Assembly: GCF_000143415.4 (NCBI RefSeq)
Contig: NW_003314374.1
Coordinates: 90,593-136,473, forward strand
DNA from: Selaginella moellendorffii
Taxonomy: Eukaryota > Streptophyta > Lycopodiopsida > Selaginellales > Selaginellaceae
Length of the DNA stretch: 45,881 nt
Direction of reading: 5' to 3'
Shown here: piece after piece, positions 1-10,793 of the stretch
Numbering within the stretch: position 1 is the stretch's first letter
Layout: every line of letters begins with the position of its first letter
Made by a program: the position numbers and the translations under genes
The notes under the pieces: model-generated
Seen by the model: only the letters and a program-made list of their open reading frames with translations
Told to the model about the DNA's origin: nothing
Databases searched by the model: none

Positions 1-2672
1 TTATGGTGTTGAACAAATTCACATCACATTCAAGTTAAAAGGACATTCTGACGTATCCTTCCAGTTGCAAAAGTGCTCCTCAAAGGATTGGGATGCTAAA
101 TTTCTAACTACAAGAGCCGCTCAAAAAATAGTTAAGAAGGGATATCAAACCTTTTGGGTTCAAATGATGAAAGTTGAGGGTGATGGTGACTTAGTTCAAA
201 TTGGTGACAGAGTTAATCTCGTACCAAAGAAGATATTGGAGTTGTTGGTGAGGAATCAAGATATCTTTCTAAAGGATTTGCCACCAAAGCTACCTTATAG
301 CCGTGAGATTAATCATTAGATTGAGGTCATTTTGGGTTTTAAACCACCTACAAAAGCTTCATATTGTTTGAACATCAAGGAGATGGTTGAACTAAAGAAA
401 CAACTCATGGAGCTTCTTGATAAAGGTTATATCCGACCAAGCAAGTCACCTTATGAAGCGCCGGTCTTTTTTGTTATGAAAAAGGATGGAACCATCAAAA
501 TGTGTATCAACTATTGAGCACTCAATAAGATCATGGTCAAAAACAATTATCCCTTGTCTCACATTGATGGCTTATTTGACCAACTCTTAAAAGCTAAGTA
601 TTTTATGTGACTTGATTTACAGTTCGGGTATCATTAGATACAAGTGGAAAATCAAGATGTGGAGAAGACAACCTTTAAGACTTGGTATAGATCTTATGAG
701 TTCCTTATCATGCCGTATGGGTTATGCAATGCTCCGATAACATTCAACACTATGATGGATAGAATATTTAGAGATTATTTAAACTCATTTGTTATCCTAT
801 ATATTGACAATATTCTAGTCTTTAGTGAAACATTGGAGGATCATTTGAAACACTTGGAGCTAGTGTTTCAAAAGTTGCATGAACACAAACTATATACTAA
901 GGAAAGTAAATATGCTTTTGGACAATTGCACGTGAACTTTCTTGGACATATAGTTAATAGTGGCGTAATTGAGGTGGATCCAAAGAAGGTGGAAGCGGTA
1001 AAGTCTTGGGAAGCTCCAACCACTATATTAGATGTTTATTCCTTTCTCGGTTTGATGGGATATTGTTGCAAGTTTGTCTACAATTTTGCAAGAATTGCTC
1101 TTCTATTGACTAAGTTAACAAAGAGTAGTATACCATTTCATTAGACACCAACTTGTCAGTGTGGTTGAAAGAAATCTTAACTACAGCTCTTGTTCTCAAG
1201 GTCCTATATCTTGATAAACCCTTTGAAGTGCATTATGATACATCTGGCTATGCTATTGGTGTTGTGTTGCAGTAAAATTGTGACAAAGCAGGTTGTGTTA
1301 CACTAAAGAAACATGGTTGTCCTGTTGTGTTCTATTCCAAGAAATTGGACGAAACCCAACAAAGATTGCCAATGCACGAGAAAGAGATGTTTGTTATAGT
1401 GTCGGCATTGGAACACTAGAGACACTATTTAGGTGGACATACCAAGGTTTATACAGATAGTAACACATTGAGCTACTTTGCTATGTAGCCTAAGTTTACA
1501 CTGAAGTAGGCTCATTGGCAAGAGAAGTTCGCTAGATTTGATATTGAAATCATCTATAAACCTATTAAAGATAATATTGTTTCGGATGCGTTGAGTCATC
1601 AGGCTCAGTTCTAGGCAATATCGGCAATTAGTTTGGACTGGTTGGAAGATGTTCAGACTTCGTATGTATGTGATCCATTGGTGAAGGCAAGCTTTCACTG
1701 TGCGGAGTTGTCAAAATAGAACCCTGGTAGTGAAGTAAAAAAAGTTGCTAGTCATACCAATGTGAAGCTTGACTTCTCAGTTTAGGATGGGCTTATATTC
1801 TATAAGCAAGAAAGGTTGTATCTTCCCTCTAAGGATCTATAACAGTTGTTTCTGTGGGAACATCATGATGTTCCAACAGTGGGATATGGTGGAAAAAGAA
1901 AGACTCTTGCTTCATTGAAAAAGGGATTTTTCTGGTCTAGTATAGAAGGTGATGTAGCGGATTATGTTTGTTTCTGCTCTATATGCTAGCAATGTAAGCG
2001 CAAAATTGATAAGTAGGCTGGAAAGTTGTATTGCATTCTAGCACTAGCATAGCCATTTCAAAGTGTGACACTTGATTTCGTCACTTGTTTGCCAAAGTAT
2101 AAGGGTTATGATACTTTGATAGTGGTTGTAGATAGGTTGTCGAAGATTGCACACTTTATTCCAATTGTGGAAATAGTGAATGCAAAGTAAGTAGTAAATT
2201 TTTTATCTATGAAGTAGTACAAGTTCATGGTATTCCTGAAGAGATGATCTCAGATAAAGATTCAAGATTTATGGGGATGTTTTGAGGCACACTATTCCAA
2301 TTATTTGGTACCAAGTTAAAGTTTAGTATGGCTTATCATCCTCAAACTGATGGGTAGACCAAATGTGTGAATGCTCAAGTTGAGGATTATTTGTGGTATT
2401 ATGTCGCAGTAGACCAATTCGACTAGGTTGAGAATTTGGACATAGTAGAAATCTGTTATAACAACACATTTCATAGTGCTATTGATTGTTCTATATAGAA
2501 GATGCTGCAAAGGAATGCTTGTGGGGTGCCTCAATAGATTGTTGTGCCAAAACTAATGTCCGAAGTGTTAGTCTCTGCCATTGAGACTTATGCAGAGCAA
2601 CTATGCCAAGGTTAGTTTAGAGCTACTGAGGCGATTAGCAAAGCTTAGGATACAATATAATAAGAATCAATA
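1..2672 (+). mobile_element. Ty3/gypsy chromovirus pol remnant, 5' part
   Basis: Decayed polyprotein of a Ty3/gypsy LTR retrotransposon, entering from the left edge. In order: a protease-to-RT linker (about 65-319); RT N-terminal part (332-517); RT core (about 644-900) with the active-site box read as YIDN instead of the usual YxDD; the RT connection and RNase H start (GHIVNSG at about 940, then a SFLGL block); RNase H to about 1700; the integrase HHCC zinc finger (about 1855-2010); and the integrase core to about 2660. Many in-frame stops, mostly TAG where the family has glutamine, so it cannot encode a working protein. The reading frame stops at 2672 where a foreign LTR is inserted and resumes at 4256. 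Confidence 0.9.
2668..2672. repeat. Target-site duplication, left copy (CAATA)
   Basis: Five bases immediately before the TGTAAGC terminus of the inserted LTR. The partner on the other side, 4256-4260, reads CAGTA, one transition different. With one copy of the site removed together with the insert, the pol reading frame is continuous, which supports these exact boundaries. Confidence 0.7.
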
Positions 2673-4255
2673 TGTAAGCGACTAATTTTTCCATCCTACT
2701 TTAGTCACTTAACCACACCTCCGACCACTTGGAGGAGTCTCATTCACAACCTCCTTAAGTCCAATTCAGGACTTGGGATTTGCTAGCCCCAAGAATGACA
2801 TCCATGCCACTCATCCTTTGCACTTGGTCCAAATGCTCCATATGTCCGGTCCCAAAACTGACACCCCAAGGTACCACTAACATATCAACCCATTATGCTA
2901 AGGCCATGCCCATTCACCTTGGTCACATCGGTGGTCCAACACCACCTACATCATAATCCCATCTCTCAATGATTGGGCCATCAGTCCAAGAGTGACCATC
3001 CAAGATCCACTCTTTAGCATCCTTAAGATACTCGCAAACAAGGGGAACCACCTTCCCCAATATCCCTTTTACAGTCCCCACCAAGTCCCTTTTCTGTCCA
3101 TGGCTGAGTTTGCCTACACTGCCACTGGGACAAGGCCCACAGGCTTGACCACTAAGTCCCACTATCCTCTGGGACTTTCTCACCACATGACCGTATCCTT
3201 GGTCACCACACCAGAGGATTGCTCCTCTTCCATTCTACAGTCTGGGACTTTAGGACAACATTTCGGAACACCATGGCCTTACGCGAGCCTCATGGGTACT
3301 CTCTCTGCTTTCCACTTTTAGGTGCTCTAGCCATGGGCTTAGAGCGAGGTTTTGTTGAGCCACGCTAGGTATCCAAATAGGTAGTGCCACCCACACTTGG
3401 ATTGGGAGCATCGGCCATTCGATCTCCCAGGAGAACTAGAGCCGGCTCTTGAATACTTCACCAAGCTACCCCACTTGTCGGTCCGTATTCACTCTAGCCT
3501 TGGACTTTCAGTGGTTATCCCATCACCGAACCTCTGGGTACAGCCTTCTTGGGCCAAACTAGCCTTTCCTGGCCAAACTGGCTCCACTGGAGTCCTCCCC
3601 AGCTCACCAACCCCCCATTCACCCTCTCAAACTCCAACTCAGACTCGGACTCAGACTTGGACTCGGACTCGGACTCGGACTTGGACTCGAACTCAGACTC
3701 GAGCTTGGGCTCGGTCTCGGCCTCGGTCTCAGTCTCGGTCTCGGTCTCAGTCCCAGTCTCGGTCTTGGTCTTGGTCCCGGTCTCGGTCTCGGTCTCAACT
3801 TTGGACTCCATCTTGGGTCCTTCTCAGACTCCATCTTGGATTCCATCTCGGGTCCATCTCGAACTCCATTTCGGTCCATCTCAGACTCCATCTCAAGTCC
3901 ATCTCGGACTCCATCTTGGACTCCATCTCAGTCCATCTCGGACTCCATCTCGGGTCCATCTCAGACTCCATTTTAGACTCCATCTCGGTCTCCATCTCGG
4001 ACTCCATCTTGGACTCTATCTCGGTCCATCTCAAACTCCATCTTAGACTCCATCTCGGTCCATTTTAAACTCCATCTCGGGTCCATCTCGGACTCCATCT
4101 TGGGTCCATCTCGAACTCCATCTCGGGTCCATTTCGGACTCCTCAAGTCGGAGCTTTTAGTCCAAACGTGTTACGCTCGTTTGGCTTTCACTTCAGCCAC
4201 TACCACGTGGCACCCTTTCGGCTCTACTTTGGGGCTTAGGGATTTGTGTCTCACA
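2673..4255 (+). mobile_element. Solo LTR (family C) inserted in the chromovirus pol
   Basis: A 1583-bp segment beginning TGTAAGC and ending TCTCACA, the TG...CA ends of an LTR, flanked by CAATA/CAGTA. It splits the pol frame between the integrase C-terminus and the chromodomain linker. It has no convincing coding potential. A large internal array of TCGGAC/TCCATC-type repeats gives rise to long but meaningless ORFs. Two fragments of the same family lie near 38535-39063 (inverted) and 39150-39615 (direct), so this is a dispersed repeat. Strand is arbitrary because no internal region is attached. Confidence 0.75.
3620..4140. repeat. Degenerate hexamer/18-mer tandem array inside the family C LTR
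   Basis: Starts as an irregular (CTCGGA/CTCAGT) hexamer run (about 3640-3800) and grades into units of about 12-18 bp built on TCCATCTCGGAC. On paper it encodes Ser-Asp, Arg-Thr or Glu-Ser repeats in several frames on both strands. This is a by-product of the repeat, not a gene. The related right-arm copy (39150-39370) has a much shorter and more degenerate version. Confidence 0.85.
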
Positions 4256-5303
4256 CAGTATTGTTGGGATGTATCCTATCAAGTGGGAGATCAGGTGTGG
4301 CTATCTTCCCAAAACTTGAATGTTAAGGGATCTTTATCTTGAAAGTTGTTACTAAGATTTGTTGGACCCTATCGGGTTTTGAAATGAATTGGTGATGTAT
4401 CCTATCGGTTGGATCTTCCTACAGAAATGTTTAATGTTTATAATGTATTTCATGCCAATTTATTAACTCCTTAAACTATGGATGTTGCACGTCATGAGGA
4501 GATTCATCCGCCACCAGATGTTGTGGACGATGAACCTGAATACAAAGTTGAAACTATCTTGGATTCTTAGTTTTGAAGACGGGCTCATTCCAAGGAATAT
4601 CTAGTTAAGTGGAAAAGTTACCTAGCTCATGAATCAACTTGGGAGCCTCATAGGAATCTTACACATGCTCTTGAGCTTGTCACAGAGTATGAAAATCATA
4701 ATAAATACTAGCTTTTGTAACTCTTGTAATCAATCTTGCAAACCAATAAAGTAATATATTTCTATAAATCAGAATTTCATTTCTCTTGTTCATTAGTACT
4801 TGGGTTAGTTTTGGCAAGTTAACTTTGGCACTTCGGTGCATGGGTTCAATCCATAACCATGGGGATAACTATTATAGACTGATCACAAGTCCCTACCTTT
4901 CTCTTGATAACTCATTTTTGAAAAGGGGCATGGTCATATAAACAACTTAATTTGCCAGTTTATAATTTGTCTAAATCTTCCCGACGAGGTTGATTTCTTG
5001 CTTAGGGGAAGTTGGGCTTCTAGCCTTCTCCCTATATCCCTGCGACAAGGATGTATCATTCCTTTGTAAGCCGAGTGGTACTTAAAGTAACAAAGGTGGT
5101 TAACTCTGTTAATCATTTCCTTGTCAGTGATGGCCAAAGGTTGTCTGAGTCTTAACGTCTTTGGACGTAGAGGAGAGGTAGTTCCATAACTCATTTAAGT
5201 TTGTATATTTCCCACATAGTGTGCTTTCCATTAACTTTTAGAGTTGTTTCTTTGACGGTTTGTTATACTCAAGTATGCATTGACAAGGACGTCAATCTTC
5301 TCT
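4256..5303 (+). mobile_element. Chromovirus pol 3' part: integrase C-terminus, chromodomain and 3' untranslated region
   Basis: Continuation of the element interrupted at 2672. Residues such as VSYQVGDQVWLSS mark the integrase C-terminal GPY-like region (4268-4310). The stretch around 4495-4710 reads as a chromodomain, with YLVKWKSY and STWEPHRNL as landmarks, ending at a TAG near 4710. Several stops interrupt it. From 4711 to 5303 the sequence is non-coding and matches, inverted, the sequence next to the LTRs at 33728, 42254 and 43877, which shows that all these LTRs belong to one family. Confidence 0.85.
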
Positions 5304-5316
5304 AAGGGGGGGAGAG
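5304..5316 (+). other. Polypurine tract of the left chromovirus
   Basis: AAGGGGGGAGAGG just upstream of the 3' LTR. The same tract, reverse-complemented as CTCTCCCC..., borders the LTRs ending at 33727, 42253 and 43876. In LTR retrotransposons this tract primes plus-strand DNA synthesis. Confidence 0.85.
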
Positions 5317-5414
5317 GTGTTCAAAACAATCTTTACACTTCGTAGATATGCCAAATAAACAAATCTAGACACTTTCCATAAATAGCATTTATGACCAAAA
5401 TTAGACTAACATAA
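5317..5414 (-). repeat. LTR module M (about 100 bp), inverted and displaced
   Basis: This 98-bp stretch, from GTGTTCAAAAC to ACTAACATAA, is the reverse-oriented counterpart of a 100-bp block normally inside this LTR family (34659-34758, 41812-41911, 43424-43523). Here it sits between the polypurine tract and the canonical LTR start, and it is missing from its usual place in this LTR (around 5770). The block has short inverted ends (TTGTGTT/AACACAA) and a TATA-like CTATAAATAG core. Confidence 0.7.
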
Positions 5415-6157
5415 TGTCGCGAATGTGACTTCGAATATCAAAAATACTTATTGGCCAGTCCTTACAGACACTTTTTCCTTACTGCCATGACGGTAGAAAG
5501 TCAATACAGTTGGATCCCTTTGGTAGCCCCTCTTGTGCTTGTGCTAGTGGAGTTAATTGGGCATTTCGAGTATACTTAGACGGGATGAGCATATGGACAA
5601 AATTCTTACGTGCTATTAGCTAAGCATACTTAGCCCGATAAGGAATTCCCATCTCATTATATCTTGCACTGGCTAGTGATAAGAACCCTTGCATATTAAG
5701 ATTAGTCCCTCAATATTGCTGGATGATAGTTTATTATGTCTGCCAAACACCCTTGCTATCATGTCCTAATGGTAATGGTATTCATCTCGTGTCCAAATTC
5801 ACAATTTAAAGACATTCCATATTTAGTAAGTTTCGAGCTTGTCCCAGAGACAAACTCTTGGTACTAAAGGAGGCTTGGGGTGAAAGCCCAAACATATGTT
5901 CCTCACGAGGGTGGGGGGGGGGGGGTAATGGGTAATGGGGGGTCTAAATGTATAGTAGGTTAGAATGCATGTCCAACCACATAAAACATTAATTTGGCTC
6001 CTACTAGGGTATGTTGCTCTTTGTTCAACATCCAGCTTAGGTCTAAGCCCAAGCTCCACACTGCTCTAGTTAGTGGGTTACCTTCCCCTTCACGTTAGGC
6101 CACCAGTATACCAATATTATACCAGACATCATCTGACACCATTTTGAATGCATGTGT
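5415..6157 (+). mobile_element. 3' LTR of the left chromovirus (family A), truncated
   Basis: Begins TGTCGCGAATGTGACTTC like the other family A LTRs and follows them collinearly, except for the missing 100-bp module near 5770. It fades out around 6157, well before the expected GTGCTACA end. A long G-run at 5909-5942 is shared with the other copies on the same LTR strand. The right boundary is approximate. Confidence 0.75.
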
Positions 6158-6370
6158 TGGATACGAGGAGTTGGTGCTCATGGGATTATATTAGACCCTC
6201 ATTCATAGCACAACGGGCTTGGAGTTTGACTCCAAATTTATGTGCTACAGGAAATCATGCGAAGTCTTAGCACCCAAACATATACCCATTTGAATCATCA
6301 TTTTTATTTCTATGTATGCAATAAGACTAGTTGCCCAATCTCATTAGATAGTACTTGCTAAGATTTATCA

Positions 6371-6380
6371 TCTGATACCA
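6371..6380 (-). other. Primer-binding site (initiator tRNA-Met type)
   Basis: On the minus strand the LTR end GTGCTACA is followed, after a 2-nt spacer, by TGGTATCAGA, the standard complement of the plant initiator tRNA-Met 3' end. It marks the LTR at 6383 as the 5' LTR of a minus-strand element whose leader runs left and is lost at about 6160. Confidence 0.85.
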
Positions 6381-6382
6381 AA

Positions 6383-6893
6383 TGTAGCACATGTGGTTTT
6401 TCCCCTTTATCCTATAGCGATTTACTATAGGATAACCACGAAGTGGAACCTAAACCCTCTAAATGCCATGTGTCACATGCCACATGCTATATGCCACGTG
6501 TTCAAAGACAATAAAGCTTCGAGGCCTTGGGCCACTAAATGAAGGAATAGAGTCAAACTCCCAAGCATGGAGCCAAGGAGCAAAGAAACCAAAGCATGAA
6601 GCAATTATTGAGCATACAACCCAAATAACAAAGGAATTGGAGCACGGAGCGACTTGAAACAGTCTTACAACATCTAGTATCCCAATGCCAGGACCAGCAT
6701 GCAAAACAGAGCTAAACGGAGTTTGATAATATTTTAGAATACCGGTGGCCTAACGCAAGGATATGGGTACTTCACCAACTAGCATGGTGTGGAATTTGGG
6801 CTTAAACCCAAATTAGAAGCAAAACAAGGACAAACATGTAAGCGAGAGCTAGACTATGCCTCAGGTTGATTGGCCATGCCCAACATACCCATC
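6383..6893 (-). mobile_element. Truncated 5' LTR of a minus-strand family A element
   Basis: Reverse-complement copy of the GTGCTACA end of the LTR. It contains a perfect 11-bp hairpin (arms 6407-6417 and 6425-6435) and tandem TGCCACATG/GCCACGTG motifs (about 6463-6503). It breaks off at about 6893 inside the sequence that in other copies continues toward the C-rich run. Confidence 0.8.
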
Positions 6894-7735
6894 TTACTTC
6901 ATGTTGTTTCATTGATGGCCTTCATAATGAGAGCATGCGGCAACATTTGCGTCATTCTCAGCCTACAAAGAGTTTGGAGGAGCTCTTTGATGCAGTTGAT
7001 AGACTTGACAATGACAAACAAATCTTGTAAGCATTTGAGAAGTCTTTTTGTCAAGAATCATCGTGATGATCATCATGAACACAAGGATGGAAACAAGCAT
7101 CACAAACTAAAGTCTATAGTAGCTACCTCAGATGCAAAGGGTCAAAGAAGCAAAAGTTTTTTGTGAAGAATTATAGATAGGGTTTTTATTATTGTGGCAA
7201 GCTTGGACACTACAAGGTTGATTGTCCACAGTTGAAGAACAAGCAGCATGGCAAAAAGAATGGCCACTCTTCTACTAACGGTAAGTTAGATATTAAAAAG
7301 TTGCAAACTTTACAATGTGAAGATGACAAAGATGACCATTTCGGTCAAAGGGAGAGGCTTTTAATTATTACTTGTCAACTCAACTATCTGTGGAACAAGA
7401 TGGAGCTTGAGGACACTCGTGAATCAGCTTTAATGCTGGAGGGCATGTTCTGTGGTGGTCCAGTGTAGATTTTATTGGATATTGGGAGCGATCATAACTT
7501 TATTTTGGCAAAGTTTGTTGAGGAGCATGGCTTGGTGACATGAAGAGTTCTTTCTTATATGGTGGAAGGTATAGCTACCTTTGCTTAGCATTTTGATGGT
7601 TATGTAGAGGGGTTGGAAGTGTTGGTTGGCAAAACCACACTTTTAGAAACTTTTTATCTTGCAGATATTTATCATGTGGATCTCATTGTTAGGATGTCAT
7701 GGTTGGTGAAGGTGGATTAGGAGATAAAATTATAA
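6894..7735 (+). mobile_element. Gypsy gag/protease fragment
   Basis: Degenerate gag C-terminus with a basic Lys/His-rich stretch, then a nucleic-acid-binding zinc knuckle (CGKLGHYKVDC near 7193; the first cysteine of the CCHC motif is lost). A retropepsin-like motif follows (LLDIGSDHNFI near 7470, where families usually have D-[ST]-G). Stops and frameshifts are present. A second copy of the gag part lies inverted at about 9480-9870. Confidence 0.75.
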
Positions 7736-7739
7736 TTAC

Positions 7740-9475
7740 GAACATGAACATGGAACACAAACACGAGCCTTAGATATTAGAAACCCGACGACAGAACACA
7801 ATCACAGCTCACGATGGCTCACAAATACTAGTGAATATATTAAGAATATTTTATTTTTTATTCTAGGAAAATTTTGTTTTTTATTATATACGAACTACTC
7901 AAACATCCTACAAATCATCATTATCTTCAACTTCACAATCTTCGACATTATCTCCATCCTCCTCTTCCTCTCATGACTTAAGCTTGTCTTCCTAATGAAG
8001 AATTGTCTCTAGTACTTTGTAGCTCACAAAATTGTTGTGGTCATTGTCATTTTTGCAAGTTAATAATTTGCTATTGCAAGCCAAAAAAACCAAATCTGTT
8101 GTCCTATCCATAGTAAGTTTATTCCTCTTCTTTGAAGACACATGTTTGAAAGTGCTAAACAATCTTTTCACCAAAGATGACAAGCATGCTTGACTTAGAA
8201 CTTGAATGGCCAACTTCTAAAGAGCTGGAATTTCATAACAATAGTCCTCCCACCAATGTACAATTCCCTTCTTAGTGCGATTAACATTAACATCAATTGA
8301 GTTGAAAATGCCTCCTATCCTTTTGTAAATTAAAAGTTCACCCCGTATCACATCCCTCTCACTAGATGTAAACATGGGTAAAAATAAGCATTCCAATCCT
8401 TCATGACTTCTCTATTGGCATGCTTTTCATGCTCTTGAAATTCAAGGTCCAACATATATGCCACTGAGTGCATGAACGAGTGATACTTATGCCGCCAGTT
8501 AGACATTATCTAATAAAGTTCCATATACCTACTATAATTCGATTGTCCTTCCTCTAAACTTGCTTCCAACCTATTCATACACTTATATATTTTTCCAATT
8601 GCAAGTACATCACCGTCCACAAGACAAAGTAGCAACATAACATCCTTGGACACCTCTAATATATCTTTAACCTGTTCCCAAAAATGGTCATCAAAAATGG
8701 TTTCATAATTGTCTCTGCCTACTCTCGTTTCGACTTAAGCTTTGCTCTATAAAGCATATGAACATCTATTGTAGAGCTTCCTGGAGCTCCACCAGCCTCT
8801 CTATCGGCCAAACCTTATATCACAATAGCGCAACATTTGCTTATGAGTAAACTCTAGTGGCAATGCCACCATATGAGAGTGGTTTCTAAAAAAGCTCACT
8901 AAAGCTTTTCCTTGCTCCAAAAACCTTACCATCCATAGAAGTTCACCGAAGTCTTTCAAGGTATTGTTCAAGTAATGGGCAAAACATGTTGCCCATACCT
9001 TTGTTTTAGAATTGTTATTGATGCTCTATTCACATTTTTCCCATCCATTACAACCATAATAATGTTCTCTACACCCACAATGCTAATGCCTTCTTCCCAG
9101 CAACGCAAAGTATTCTCAGCTATTTTTCCTGTTGAGGAAATATCGATAGCCTTCAGAAAAGCTACCTGTCCTTGACTATATGCCACAAGCCCCTTGATAT
9201 GCTGATTCCTCCTATCTACCCACCTATTTGCACATATGGTTACACCCCTCTACTCCCATTGCCTCTTCATGGACACCATCTCAATGTCAATAAATCCTGA
9301 ACATGCTTTCCAACATTAAATTTGATGCATAACTGTCCTTGATCTCTATTCTGTTCCACACATTATTAAGTTGACGAACAACAATCAAAAGTCTTTTCCT
9401 TTGGCTAGACCAATCTTTGTTGTCATCCTCAAGTTGTAAATTGTGTAACTTCTTAGTATCTAATATATTATTATA
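7740..9475 (-). pseudogene. hAT transposase remnant (DUF659 and dimerisation domains)
   Basis: Read on the minus strand. The N-terminal side around 9300-8960 shows a DUF659-like block (VAYSQGQVAFLKAIDISSTG, then VGVENIIMVVMDG). Next comes an ATCFAHYLNNTLKDFGELLW segment typical of hAT transposases (about 8990-8930). The C-terminal dimerisation region lies at 8213-7992 (IQVLSQACLSSLVKRLFSTF, then KKRNKLT). Frames shift and stop between these blocks, so it is dead. Ends and target duplications could not be fixed. It sits between two inverted gag fragments. Confidence 0.8.
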
Positions 9476-10420
9476 TGAAGATTGACCATTCTTCTTGCTT
9501 TGTTATTTATTCTTCAACTGTTATTAATTAGCTTTGTAGTGTCCAAACTCATTGTAATGATAATAACCTTGCCTATAATTCTTCACAAAGAATTTCTATT
9601 TTTTCTACTCCTTCACATCAAAAGTAACCACTATAGACTTCAACTTATGATATTTAATCTTATCCTTATATCCATGGCAATCATCACAATAGTTCTCAAT
9701 TAAAGGATTCCTTAAATGCTTACAAGACTTGTGTTTGTCATTGTCAAGTTAATGAGTTACATCAAAGAACTCCTCTAAATTCTTTGTAGGCTAGGAATGA
9801 CATAAGTGTTGCCTCATGCTCTCATTATAAATATCATCAATAAAATAAAATTTGTTCTAATCTAGATCCTTTATTGAAATGTGGCTAATCAAGTAAGTGA
9901 GCTTCTTAATATAATCCTGAAGTGTCTTTTTCCCTTATTGGAAATATCAAAGTTTTATGTAAGTATTCTCCACGTCATAATGAGGGGAAAAACATAGACA
10001 AAAGCAATTTCAAATTCATCTATGATAAACTTAAATAGTTTTTTGTTTGCAACACAAAACTCCTCAAGCGAATTCCATCATTGAAAATCTGTATTACACA
10101 AAACTATTGAAATAACCACTAAACTTTTGCATTTGGAGTTTTTCTAGTAGCCAAAGACTTTTTCACATTAACTAGCCAAACTAAATAAACCATCTCCTAA
10201 AAAAGTTAGAATCTTGAATTAATCCATCAAAAAAGTCTTATTTGGAGTACTACCATTGTTAGCTTGGAGTGCCTTAATACACCCATGCATCATAACTTAC
10301 GTATTGTAACTATTTATCTTGTCTTGCATTTCTTGTTAATTTTTGTTGAGGTTTTGCATTATGTGCCAACTTTGACCATGTAGTTAACATGGGTTAAAGG
10401 GAAGCTTAAAGGTATATTAA
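9476..10420 (-). mobile_element. Inverted gypsy gag fragment
   Basis: Minus-strand gag core with LQDYIKKLTYLISHISIKDL near 9930-9880, followed by sequence alignable over about 350 bp to the plus-strand fragment at 6895-7260 (shared FIDD-YNES-RQHL and SCKHLR landmarks). Stops are frequent. The upstream part to about 10420 is degenerate. Confidence 0.65.
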
Positions 10421-10793
10421 AGCATGGATTTAAGGTAATGAATTTAAAATTTTTGGGTGATTGGGTACCTCAATAATATAGTCTAGGCAAAAATAAGTGT
10501 CTTTATTTTTGTTATTTAGCACCAAGCTTTAAAATCAAGTGATCACCTAACATATGGTGTAAGAGATAGGATCTTAACAATAATTATAACGACAATATAA
10601 TTGATTCAATTGATAGTGTGGCTGAAAAATACTTAGATCTGGTGGCTGGAATAAAACTACTTTGTGGCTTGATTATTTAGTGAGGACTAGAGTGAAAGGT
10701 AAACAATGCGTTATATTTCTATATGATTATTACAAATAGAAGTATTTCTAGCATAGTATATGGAATCAATTTCTAGGAAGGTAATAATCTTCA
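10421..10793. other. AT-rich spacer between transposons and gene island
   Basis: No ORF, tRNA or repeat recognised. It should hold the 3' untranslated region of the PPR gene that ends at 10794. Confidence 0.5.

Noticed and set aside
1857-1874. Perfect 18-bp palindrome GGAACATCATGATGTTCC
   Set aside because: It encodes the conserved EHHDV part of the integrase zinc finger and also appears at the homologous place near 36258, so coding constraint explains it.
3397-4068. Long ORFs on both strands rich in Ser-Asp, Arg-Thr or Met-Glu-Ser repeats
   Set aside because: They come from a degenerate tandem array inside an LTR, are open in several frames at once, and lack any domain.
6241-6248. GTGCTACA-like end that could close the left 3' LTR
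   Set aside because: The 60 bases before it do not match any LTR end and lack the hairpin, so it is probably chance or part of the neighbouring element's leader.
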